Shown here piece after piece: positions 1 through 13,000 of a stretch of 64,000 nt of DNA. Every line of letters begins with the position of its first letter. The first letter of the stretch is position 1. The position numbers and the translations under genes are program-made. Below the pieces are notes generated by a model. That model made no database searches, was not told where the DNA came from, and worked only from the letters and a program-made list of their open reading frames with translations. Where the stretch lies: positions 11,853,764-11,917,763 of the forward strand of contig JAMKCF010000021.1 in the NCBI GenBank assembly GCA_023634235.1, read 5' to 3'. This DNA is from Pisaster brevispinus. Its lineage: Eukaryota; Echinodermata; Asteroidea; Forcipulatida; Asteriidae.

Positions 1-3000
1 ATTTTGACCATACCGGTATGGTCCATTTCGTTGGTTTTTCAGACCCAAATTGAAAACTTTCAAAATTCTCGATATATCTCAAACTTTGCATATTTTACCC
101 AGTCCGCACAAGTAAAATGTCTCCAGTAGTCCTTTCTGTATCATTTGAAACCACAAAATCGCCAAAAAATTTCGGACCCAAATCTTGAAATTTTGACCAT
201 ACCGGTATGGTCGATTTTGTTAGTTTTTCGGACCCAAAATGTAAACTCACAAAGTTCTCTAAAATCTCAAACTTTGCATATTTTACCCAGTCCGCACAAG
301 TTAAATGTCTTCAGTAGTCCTTTTTGTATCATTTGAAATCATAAAATCGCCAAAAAATTTGGACCCAAATCTTGAAATTTTGACCATACCGGTATGGTCG
401 ATTTTGTTGGTTTTTCGGACCCAAAATGAAAACTCACAAAGTTCTCTAAAATCTCAAACTTTGCATATTTTACCCAGTCCGCACAAGTAAAATGTCTCCA
501 GTAGTCCTTTCTGTATCATTTGAAACCTTAAAATTGCCCAAAATTTTGGACCCGAATCTTGAAATTTTGACCATACCGGTATGGTCCATTTCGTTGGTTT
601 TTCAGACCCAAATTGAAAACTTTCAAAATTCTCGATATATCTCAAACTTTGCATATTTTACCCAGTCCGCACAAGTAAAATGTCTCCAGTAGTCCTTTCT
701 GTATCATTTGAAACCACAAAATCGCCAAAAAATTTCGGACCCAAATCTTGAAATTTTGACCATACCGGTATGGTCGATTTTGTTAGTTTTTCGGACCCAA
801 AATGTAAACTCACAAAGTTCTCTAAAATCTCAAACTTTGCATATTTTACCCAGTCCGCACAAGTTAAATGTCTTCAGTAGTCCTTTTTGTATCATTTGAA
901 ACCATAAAATCGCCAAAAAAATTTGGACCCAAATCTTGAAATTTTGACCATACCGGTATGGTTGATTTTGTTAGTTTTTCGGACCCAAAATGAAAACTCA
1001 CAAAGTTCTCTAAAATCTCAAACTTTGCATATTTTACCCAGTCCGCACAAATAAAATGTCTTCTGTAGTCCTTTCTGTATCATTTGAAATCATAAAATCG
1101 CCAAAAATTTGGACCCAAATCTTGAAATTTTGACCATACCGGTATGGTCGATTTTGTTGGTTTTTCGGACCCAAAATGAAAACTCACAAAATTCTTGATA
1201 TATCTCAAACTTTGCATATTTTACCCAGTCCGCACAAGTAATATGTCTCCAGTAGTCTTTTCTGTATCATTTGAAACCTTAAAATTGCCAAAAAAAATTT
1301 GGACCCAAATCTTGAAATTTTGACCATACCGGTATGGTCGATTTTGTTAGTTTTTCGGACCCAAAATGAAAACTCACAAAGTTCTCTAAAATCTCAAACT
1401 TTGCATATTTTACCTAGTCCGCACAAGTAAAATGTCTCCAGTAGTCCTTTCTGTATCATTTGAAACCACAAAATCCCTAAAAAATTTTGGACCCAAATCT
1501 TGAAATTTTGACCATACCGGTATGGTCGATTTTGTTAGTTTTTCGGACCCAAAATGAAAACTCACAAAGTTCTCTAAAATCTCAAACTTTGCATATTTTA
1601 CCCAGTGCGCACAAGTTAAATGTCTTCAGTAGTCCTATTTTTATCATTTGAAACCATAAAATCGCCAAAATAATTTGGACCCAAATCTTGAAATTTTGAC
1701 CATACCGGTATGGTTGATTTTGTTAGTTTTTCAGACCCAAAATGAAAACTCACAAAGTTCTCTAAAATCTCAAACTTTGCATATTTTACCTAGTCCGCAC
1801 AAGTAAAATGTCTCCAGAAGTCCTTTTTATATCATTTGAAACCACAAAATCGCCAAAAAATTTCGGACCCAAATCTTGAAATTTTGACCATACCGGTATG
1901 GTCGATTTTGTTAGTTTTTCGGACCCAAAATGAAAACTCACAAAGTTCTCTAAAATCTCAAACTTTGCATATTTTACCCATTCCGCACAAATAAAATGCC
2001 TTCAGTAGTCCTTTCTGTATCATTTGAAATCATAAAATCGCAGAAAAATTTTGGACCCAAATCTTGAAATTTTGACCATACCGGTATGGTCGATTTTGTT
2101 GGTTTTTCAGACCCAAAATGAAAACTCACAAAATTCTTGATATATCTCAAACTTTGCATATTTTACCCAGTCCGCACAAGTAATATGTCTCCAGTAGTCC
2201 TTTCTGTATCATTTGAAACCTTAAAATTGCCAAAAAAAATTTGGACCCAAATCTTGAAATTTTGACCATACCGGTATGGTCGATTTTGTTAGTTTTTCGG
2301 ACCCAAAATGAAAACTCACAAAGTTCTCTAAAATCTTAAACTTTGCATATTTTACCTAGTCCGCACAAGTAAAATGTCTCCAGTAGTCCTTTTTGTATCA
2401 TTTGAAACCACAAAATCGCCAAAAAATTTCGGACCCAAATCTTGAAATTTTGACCATACCGGTATGGTTGATTTTGTTAGTTTTTCGGACCCAAAATGAA
2501 AACTCACAAAGTTCTCTAAAATCTCAAACTTTGCATATTTTACCCATTCCGCACAAATAAAATGTCTTCAGTAGTCCTTTCTGTTTCATTTGAAATCATA
2601 AAATCGCCAAAAATTTGGACCCAAATCTTGAAATTTTGACCATACCGGTATGGTCGATTTTGTTGGTTTTTCGGACCCAAAATGAAAACTCACAAAATTC
2701 TTGATATATCTCAAACTTTGCATATTTTACCCAGTCCGCACAAGTAATATGTCTCCAGTAGTCTTTTCTGTATCATTTGAAACCTTAAAATTGCCAAAAA
2801 AAATTTGGACCCAAATCTTGAAATTTTGACCATACCGGTATGGTCGATTTTGTTAGTTTTTCGGACCCAAAATGAAAACTCACAAAGTTCTCTAAAATCT
2901 CAAACTTTGCATATTTTACCTAGTCCGCACAAGTAAAATGTCTCCAGTAGTCCTTTCTGTATCATTTGAAACCACAAAATCCCTAAAAAATTTTGGACCC

Positions 3001-6000
3001 AAATCTTGAAATTTTGACCATACCGGTATGGTCGATTTTGTTAGTTTTTCGGACCCAAAATGAAAACTCACAAAGTTCTCTAAAATCTCAAACTTTGCAT
3101 ATTTTACCCAGTGCGCACAAGTTAAATGTCTTCAGTAGTCCTATTTTTATCATTTGAAACCATAAAATCGCCAAAATAATTTGGACCCAAATCTTGAAAT
3201 TTTGACCATACCGGTATGGTTGATTTTGTTAGTTTTTCAGACCCAAAATGAAAACTCACAAAGTTCTCTAAAATCTCAAACTTTGCATATTTTACCTAGT
3301 CCGCACAAGTAAAATGTCTCCAGAAGTCCTTTTTATATCATTTGAAACCACAAAATCGCCAAAAAATTTCGGACCCAAATCTTGAAATTTTGACCATACC
3401 GGTATGGTCGATTTTGTTAGTTTTTCGGACCCAAAATGAAAACTCACAAAGTTCTCTAAAATCTCAAACTTTGCATATTTTACCCATTCCGCACAAATAA
3501 AATGCCTTCAGTAGTCCTTTCTGTATCATTTGAAATCATAAAATCGCAGAAAAATTTTGGACCCAAATCTTGAAATTTTGACCATACCGGTATGGTCGAT
3601 TTTGTTGGTTTTTCAGACCCAAAATGAAAACTCACAAAATTCTTGATATATCTCAAACTTTGCATATTTTACCCAGTCCGCACAAGTAATATGTCTCCAG
3701 TAGTCCTTTCTGTATCATTTGAAACCTTAAAATTGCCAAAAAAAATTTGGACCCAAATCTTGAAATTTTGACCATACCGGTATGGTCGATTTTGTTAGTT
3801 TTTCGGACCCAAAATGAAAACTCACAAAGTTCTCTAAAATCTTAAACTTTGCATATTTTACCTAGTCCGCACAAGTAAAATGTCTCCAGTAGTCCTTTTT
3901 GTATCATTTGAAACCACAAAATCGCCAAAAAATTTCGGACCCAAATCTTGAAATTTTGACCATACCGGTATGGTTGATTTTGTTAGTTTTTCGGACCCAA
4001 AATGAAAACTCACAAAGTTCTCTAAAATCTCAAACTTTGCATATTTTACCCAGTCCGCACAAGTAAAATGTCTCCAGTAGTCCTTTCTGTATCATTTGAA
4101 ACCTTAAAATTGCCCAAAAATTTTGGACCCGAATCTTGAAATTTTGACCATACCGGTATGGTCCATTTCGTTGGTTTTTCAGACCCAAATTGAAAACTTT
4201 AAAAATTCTCGATATATCTCAAACTTTGCATATTTTACCCAGTCCGCACAAGTAAAATGTCTCCAGTAGTCCTTTCTGTATCATTTGAAACCACAAAATC
4301 GCCAAAAAATTTCGGACCCAAATCTTGAAATTTTGACCATACCGGTATGGTCGATTTTGTTAGTTTTTCGGACCCAAAATGTAAACTCACAAAGTTCTCT
4401 AAAATCTCAAACTTTGCATATTTTACCCAGTCCGCACAAGTTAAATGTCTTCAGTAGTCCTTTTTGTATCATTTGAAATCATAAAATCGCCAAAAAATTT
4501 GGACCCAAATCTTGAAATTTTGACCATACCGGTATGGTCGATTTTGTTGGTTTTTCGGACCCAAAATGAAAACTCACAAAGTTCTCTAAAATCTCAAACT
4601 TTGCATATTTTACCCAGTCCGCACAAGTAAAATGTCTCCAGTAGTCCTTTCTGTATCATTTGAAACCTTAAAATTGCCCAAAATTTTGGACCCGAATCTT
4701 GAAATTTTGACCATACCGGTATGGTCCATTTCGTTGGTTTTTCAGACCCAAATTGAAAACTTTCAAAATTCTCGATATATCTCAAACTTTGCATATTTTA
4801 CCCAGTCCGCACAAGTAAAATGTCTCCAGTAGTCCTTTCTGTATCATTTGAAACCACAAAATCGCCAAAAAATTTCGGACCCAAATCTTGAAATTTTGAC
4901 CATACCGGTATGGTCGATTTTGTTAGTTTTTCGGACCCAAAATGTAAACTCACAAAGTTCTCTAAAATCTCAAACTTTGCATATTTTACCCAGTCCGCAC
5001 AAGTTAAATGTCTTCAGTAGTCCTTTTTGTATCATTTGAAACCATAAAATCGCCAAAAAAATTTGGACCCAAATCTTGAAATTTTGACCATACCGGTATG
5101 GTTGATTTTGTTAGTTTTTCGGACCCAAAATGAAAACTCACAAAGTTCTCTAAAATCTCAAACTTTGCATATTTTACCCAGTCCGCACAAATAAAATGTC
5201 TTCTGTAGTCCTTTCTGTATCATTTGAAATCATAAAATCGCCAAAAATTTGGACCCAAATCTTGAAATTTTGACCATACCGGTATGGTCGATTTTGTTGG
5301 TTTTTCGGACCCAAAATGAAAACTCACAAAATTCTTGATATATCTCAAACTTTGCATATTTTACCCAGTCCGCACAAGTAATATGTCTCCAGTAGTCTTT
5401 TCTGTATCATTTGAAACCTTAAAATTGCCAAAAAAAATTTGGACCCAAATCTTGAAATTTTGACCATACCGGTATGGTCGATTTTGTTAGTTTTTCGGAC
5501 CCAAAATGAAAACTCACAAAGTTCTCTAAAATCTCAAACTTTGCATATTTTACCTAGTCCGCACAAGTAAAATGTCTCCAGTAGTCCTTTCTGTATCATT
5601 TGAAACCACAAAATCCCTAAAAAATTTTGGACCCAAATCTTGAAATTTTGACCATACCGGTATGGTCGATTTTGTTAGTTTTTCGGACCCAAAATGAAAA
5701 CTCACAAAGTTCTCTAAAATCTCAAACTTTGCATATTTTACCCAGTGCGCACAAGTTAAATGTCTTCAGTAGTCCTATTTTTATCATTTGAAACCATAAA
5801 ATCGCCAAAATAATTTGGACCCAAATCTTGAAATTTTGACCATACCGGTATGGTTGATTTTGTTAGTTTTTCAGACCCAAAATGAAAACTCACAAAGTTC
5901 TCTAAAATCTCAAACTTTGCATATTTTACCTAGTCCGCACAAGTAAAATGTCTCCAGAAGTCCTTTTTATATCATTTGAAACCACAAAATCGCCAAAAAA

Positions 6001-6752
6001 TTTCGGACCCAAATCTTGAAATTTTGACCATACCGGTATGGTCGATTTTGTTAGTTTTTCGGACCCAAAATGAAAACTCACAAAGTTCTCTAAAATCTCA
6101 AACTTTGCATATTTTACCCATTCCGCACAAATAAAATGCCTTCAGTAGTCCTTTCTGTATCATTTGAAATCATAAAATCGCAGAAAAATTTTGGACCCAA
6201 ATCTTGAAATTTTGACCATACCGGTATGGTCGATTTTGTTGGTTTTTCAGACCCAAAATGAAAACTCACAAAATTCTTGATATATCTCAAACTTTGCATA
6301 TTTTACCCAGTCCGCACAAGTAATATGTCTCCAGTAGTCCTTTCTGTATCATTTGAAACCTTAAAATTGCCAAAAAAAATTTGGACCCAAATCTTGAAAT
6401 TTTGACCATACCGGTATGGTCGATTTTGTTAGTTTTTCGGACCCAAAATGAAAACTCACAAAGTTCTCTAAAATCTTAAACTTTGCATATTTTACCTAGT
6501 CCGCACAAGTAAAATGTCTCCAGTAGTCCTTTTTGTATCATTTGAAACCACAAAATCGCCAAAAAATTTCGGACCCAAATCTTGAAATTTTGACCATACC
6601 GGTATGGTTGATTTTGTTAGTTTTTCGGACCCAAAATGAAAACTCACAAAGTTCTCTAAAATCTCAAACTTTGCATATTTTACCCATTCCGCACAAATAA
6701 AATGTCTTCAGTAGTCCTTTCTGTTTCATTTGAAATCATAAAATCGCCAAAA
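1..6752. repeat. 4140-bp repeated block within the satellite (22 monomers), two copies
   Basis: Bases 1-2612 recur almost unchanged at 4141-6752. Private variants are shared, including the rare monomer with TGGTCCATTTCGTTGG at 24 and 4164 and CCCGAATCTTG at 551 and 4691. The copies part near 2612/6752, where the A-run before GGACCC differs. The shared private variants mean a block copy, not independent amplification. Confidence 0.85.
1081..4092. repeat. 1506-bp tandem duplication (8 monomers)
   Basis: 1081-2586 is followed directly by its near copy from 2587. Both contain the same ordered set of variants: CCCAGTGCGC, the AATAATTTGGACC run, CCAGAAGTCC, and CCCATTCCGC with ATGCC. The second copy stops matching near 4050, where CCCATTCC is replaced by CCCAGTCC. 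Boundaries are good to within about one monomer. Confidence 0.8.
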
Positions 6753-9700
6753 AATTTTGGACCCAAATCTTGAAATTTTGACCATACCGGTATGGTCGAT
6801 TTTGTTGGTTTTTCGGACCCAAAATGAAAACTCACAAAATTCTCGATATATCTCAAACTTTACATATTTTACCCAGTCCGCACAAGTAATATGTCTCCAG
6901 TAGTCCTTTCTGTATCATTTGAAACCTTAAAATTGCCAAAAAAAATTTGAACCCAAATCTTGAAATTTTGACCATACTGGTATGGTCGATTTTGTTAGTT
7001 TTTCGGACCCAAAATGAAAACTCACAAAGTTCTCTAAAATCTCAAACTTTGCATATTTTACCCATTCCGCACAAATAAAATGCCTTCAGTAGTCCTTTCT
7101 GTATCATTTGAAATCATAAAATCGCAGAAAAATTTTGGACCCAAATCTTGAAATTTTGACCATACCGGTATGGTCAATTTTGTTGGTTTTTCAGACCCAA
7201 AATGAAAACTCACAAAGTTCTCTAAAATCTCAAACTTTGCATATTTTACCCATTCCGCACAAATAAAATGCCTTCAGTAGTCCTTTCTGTATCATTTGAA
7301 ATCATAAAATCGCAGAAAAATTTTGGACCCAAATCTTGAAATTTTGACCATACCGGTATGGTCGATTTTATTGGTTTTTCGGACCCAAAATGAAAACTCA
7401 CAAAATTCTCGATATATCTCAAACTTTGCATATTTTACCCAGTCCGCACAAGTAATATGTCTCCAGTAGTCCTTTCTGTATCATTTGAAACCTTAAAATT
7501 GCCAAAAAAAATTTGAACCCAAATCTTGAAATTTTGACCATACTGGTATGGTCGATTTTGTTAGTTTTTCGGACCCAAAATGAAAACTCACAAAGTTCTC
7601 TAAAATCTCAAACTTTGCATATTTTACCCAGTCCGCACAAATAAAATGTCTTCTGTAGTCCTTTCTGTATCATTTGAAATCATAAAATCGCCAAAAATTT
7701 GGACCCAAATCTTGAAATTTTGACCATACCGGTATGGTCGATTTTGTTGGTTTTTCGGACCCAAAATGAAAACTCACAAAATTCTTGATATATCTCAAAC
7801 TTTGCATATTTTACCCAGTCCGCACAAGTAATATGTCTCCAGTAGTCTTTTCTGTATCATTTGAAACCTTAAAATTGCCAAAAAAAATTTGGACCCAAAT
7901 CTTGAAATTTTGACCATACCGGTATGGTCGATTTTGTTAGTTTTTCGGACCCAAAATGAAAACTCACAAAGTTCTCTAAAATCTCAAACTTTGCATATTT
8001 TACCTAGTCCGCACAAGTAAAATGTCTCCAGTAGTCCTTTCTGTATCATTTGAAACCACAAAATCCCTAAAAAATTTTGGACCCAAATCTTGAAATTTTG
8101 ACCATACCGGTATGGTCGATTTTGTTAGTTTTTCGGACCCAAAATGAAAACTCACAAAGTTCTCTAAAATCTCAAACTTTGCATATTTTACCCAGTGCGC
8201 ACAAGTTAAATGTCTTCAGTAGTCCTATTTTTATCATTTGAAACCATAAAATCGCCAAAATAATTTGGACCCAAATCTTGAAATTTTGACCATACCGGTA
8301 TGGTTGATTTTGTTAGTTTTTCAGACCCAAAATGAAAACTCACAAAGTTCTCTAAAATCTCAAACTTTGCATATTTTACCTAGTCCGCACAAGTAAAATG
8401 TCTCCAGAAGTCCTTTTTATATCATTTGAAACCACAAAATCGCCAAAAAATTTCGGACCCAAATCTTGAAATTTTGACCATACCGGTATGGTCGATTTTG
8501 TTAGTTTTTCGGACCCAAAATGAAAACTCACAAAGTTCTCTAAAATCTCAAACTTTGCATATTTTACCCATTCCGCACAAATAAAATGCCTTCAGTAGTC
8601 CTTTCTGTATCATTTGAAATCATAAAATCGCAGAAAAATTTTGGACCCAAATCTTGAAATTTTGACCATACCGGTATGGTCGATTTTGTTGGTTTTTCAG
8701 ACCCAAAATGAAAACTCACAAAATTCTTGATATATCTCAAACTTTGCATATTTTACCCAGTCCGCACAAGTAATATGTCTCCAGTAGTCCTTTCTGTATC
8801 ATTTGAAACCTTAAAATTGCCAAAAAAAATTTGGACCCAAATCTTGAAATTTTGACCATACCGGTATGGTCGATTTTGTTAGTTTTTCGGACCCAAAATG
8901 AAAACTCACAAAGTTCTCTAAAATCTTAAACTTTGCATATTTTACCTAGTCCGCACAAGTAAAATGTCTCCAGTAGTCCTTTTTGTATCATTTGAAACCA
9001 CAAAATCGCCAAAAAATTTCGGACCCAAATCTTGAAATTTTGACCATACCGGTATGGTTGATTTTGTTAGTTTTTCGGACCCAAAATGAAAACTCACAAA
9101 GTTCTCTAAAATCTCAAACTTTGCATATTTTACCCATTCCGCACAAATAAAATGTCTTCAGTAGTCCTTTCTGTTTCATTTGAAATCATAAAATCGCCAA
9201 AAAATTTTGGACCCAAATCTTGAAATTTTGACCATACCGGTATGGTCGATTTTGTTGGTTTTTCGGACCCAAAATGAAAACTCACAAAATTCTCGATATA
9301 TCTCAAACTTTACATATTTTACCCAGTCCGCACAAGTAATATGTCTCCAGTAGTCCTTTCTGTATCATTTGAAACCTTAAAATTGCCAAAAAAAATTTGA
9401 ACCCAAATCTTGAAATTTTGACCATACTGGTATGGTCGATTTTGTTAGTTTTTCGGACCCAAAATGAAAACTCACAAAGTTCTCTAAAATCTCAAACTTT
9501 GCATATTTTACCCATTCCGCACAAATAAAATGCCTTCAGTAGTCCTTTCTGTATCATTTGAAATCATAAAATCGCAGAAAAATTTTGGACCCAAATCTTG
9601 AAATTTTGACCATACCGGTATGGTCAATTTTGTTGGTTTTTCAGACCCAAAATGAAAACTCACAAAGTTCTCTAAAATCTCAAACTTTGCATATTTTACC

Positions 9701-10070
9701 CATTCCGCACAAATAAAATGCCTTCAGTAGTCCTTTCTGTATCATTTGAAATCATAAAATCGCAGAAAAATTTTGGACCCAAATCTTGAAATTTTGACCA
9801 TACCGGTATGGTCGATTTTATTGGTTTTTCGGACCCAAAATGAAAACTCACAAAATTCTCGATATATCTCAAACTTTGCATATTTTACCCAGTCCGCACA
9901 AGTAATATGTCTCCAGTAGTCCTTTCTGTATCATTTGAAACCTTAAAATTGCCAAAAAAAATTTGAACCCAAATCTTGAAATTTTGACCATACTGGTATG
10001 GTCGATTTTGTTAGTTTTTCGGACCCAAAATGAAAACTCACAAAGTTCTCTAAAATCTCAAACTTTGCAT
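5171..10070. repeat. 2450-bp tandem duplication (13 monomers)
   Basis: 5171-7620 is followed by 7621-10070 at a constant offset of 2450 bp. Shared private variants include the TACATATTTTACCC change (6858 and 9308), the CATACTGGTATGG palindrome variant (6972 and 9422) and the GTCAATTTTGTTGG change (7173 and 9623). The two copies look nearly identical by eye. Confidence 0.85.
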
Positions 10071-13000
10071 ATTTTACCCATTCCGCACAAATAAAATGCC
10101 TTCAGTAGTCCTTTCTGTATCATTTGAAATCATAAAATCGCAGAAAAATTTTGGACCCAAATCTTGAAATTTTGACCATACCGGTATGGTCGATTTTGTT
10201 GGTTTTTCAGACCCAAAATGAAAACTCACAAAATTCTCGATATATCTCAAACTTTGCATATTTTACCCAGTCCGCACAAGTAATATGTCTCCAGTAGTCC
10301 TTTCTGTATCATTTGAAACCTTAAAATTGCCAAAAAAAATTTGGACCCAAATCTTGAAATTTTGACCATACCGGTATGGTCGATTTTGTTGGTTTTTCGG
10401 ACCCAAAATGAAAACTCACAAAATTCTTGATATATCTCAAACTTTGCATATTTTACCCAGTCCGCACAAGTAATATGTCTCCAGTAGTCTTTTCTGTATC
10501 ATTTGAAACCTTAAAATTGCCAAAAAAAATTTGGACCCAAATCTTGAAATTTTGACCATACCGGTATGGTCGATTTTGTTAGTTTTTCGGACCCAAAATG
10601 AAAACTCACAAAGTTCTCTAAAATCTCAAACTTTGCATATTTTACCTAGTCCGCACGAGTAAAATGTCTCCAGTAGTCCTTTCTGTATCATTTGAAACCA
10701 CAAAATCGCCAAAAAATTTCGGACCCAAATCTTGAAATTTTGACCATACCGGTATGGTCGATTTTGTTAGTTTTTCGGACCCAAAATGAAAACTCACAAA
10801 GTTCTCTAAAATCTCAAACTTTGCATATTTTACCCAGTCCGCACAAATAAAATGTCTTCAGTAGTCCTTTCTGTATCATTTGAAATCATAAAATCGCCAA
10901 AAAATTAGGACCCAAATCTTGAAATTTTGACCATACCGGTATGGTCGATTTTGTTAGTTTTTCGGGACCCAAAATGAAAATTCACAAAGTTCTCTAAAAT
11001 CTCAAACTTTGCATATTTTACCTAGTCCGCACAAGTAAAATGTCTCCAGTAGTCCTTTCTGTATCATTTGAAACCACAAAATCGCCAAAAAATTTCGGAC
11101 CCAAATCTTGAAATTTTGACCATAGCGGTATGGTCGATTTTGTTAGTTTTTCGAACCCAAAATGAAAACTCACAAAGTTCTCTAAAATCTCAAACTTTGC
11201 ATTTTTACCCAGTCCGCACAAATAAAATGTCTTCAGTAGTCCTTTCTGTATCATTTGAAATCATAAAATCGCCAAAAATCTTTGGACCCAAATCTTGAAA
11301 TTTTGACCATACCGGTATGGTCGATTTTGTTGGTTTTTTGGACCCAAAATGAAAACTCACAAAATTCTCGATATATCTCAAACTTTGCATATTTTACCCA
11401 GTCCGCACAAGTAATATGTCTCCAGTAGTCCTTTTTGTATCATTTGAAACCTTAAAATTACAAAAAAAATTTGGACCCAAATCTTCAAATTTTGACCATA
11501 CCAATATGGTCGATTTTGTTAGTTTTTCGGACACAAAATGAAAACTCACAAAGTTCTCTAAAATCTCAAACTTTGCATATTTTACCTAGTCCGCACAAGT
11601 AAAATGTCTTCAGTAGTCCTTTCTGTATCATTTGAAACCACAAAATCGCCAAAAAATTTCGGACCCAAATCTTGAAATTTTGACCATACCGGTATAGTTG
11701 ATTTTGTTAGTTTTTCGGACCCAAAATGAAAACTCACAAAGTTCTCTAAAATCTCAAACTTTGCATATTTTACCCAGTCCGCACGAGTTAAATGTCTTCA
11801 GTAGTCCTTTTTGTATCATTTGAAACCATAAAATCGCCAAAAAAATTTGGACCCAAATCTTACAATTTTGACCATACCGGTATGGTTGATTTTGTTAGTT
11901 TTTCGGACCCAAAATGAAAACTCACAAAGTTCTCTAAAATCTCAAACTTTGCATATTTTACCCAGTCCGCACAAATAAAATGTCTTCTGTAGTCCTTTCT
12001 GTATCATTTGAAATCATAAAATCGCCAAAAAATTTCGGACCCAAATCTTGAAATTTTGACCATACCGGTATGGTCGATTTTGTTGGTTTTTCGGACCCAA
12101 AATGAAAACTCACAAAATTCTCGATATATCTCAAACTTTGCATATTTTACCCAGTCCGCACAGATAATATGTCTCCAGTAGTCTTTTCTGTATCATTTGA
12201 AACCTTAAAATTGCAAAAAAAAAATTTGGACCCAAATCTTGAAATTTTGACCATACCGGTATGGTCGATTTTGTTAGTTTTTCGGACCCAAAATGAAAAC
12301 TCACAAAGTTCTGTAAAATCTCAAACTTTGCATATTTTACCTAGTCCGCACAAGTAAAATGTCTCCAGTAGTCCTTTCTGTATCATTTGAAACCACAAAA
12401 TCGCCAAAAAATTTCGGACCCAAATCTTGAAATTTTGACCATACCGGTATGGTCGATTTTGTTAGTTTTTCGGACCCAAAATGAAAACTCACAAAGTTCT
12501 CTAAAATCTCAAACTTTGCATATTTTACCCATTCCGCACAAATAAAATGTCTTCAGTAGTCCTTTCTGTATCATTTGAAATCATAAAATCACCAAAAAAT
12601 TTTGGACCCAAATCTTGAAATTTTGACCATACCGGTATGGTCGATTTTGTTGGTTTTTCGGACCCAAAATGAAAACTCACAAAGTTCTCTAAAATCTCAA
12701 ACTTTGCATATTTTACCTAGTCCGCACAAGTAATATGTCTCCAGTAGTCCTTTTTGTATCATTTGAAACCATAAAATCGCCAAAGAAATTTGGACCCAAA
12801 TCTTGAAATTTTGACCATACCGGTATGGTTGATTTTGTTAGTTTTTCGGACCCAAAATGAAAACTCACAAAGTTCTCTAAAATCTCAAACTTTGCATATT
12901 TTACCCAGTCCGCACAAATAAAATGTCTTCAGTAGTCCTTTCTGTATCATTTGAAATCATAAAATCGCCAAAAAATTTGGACCCAAATCTTGAAATTTTG

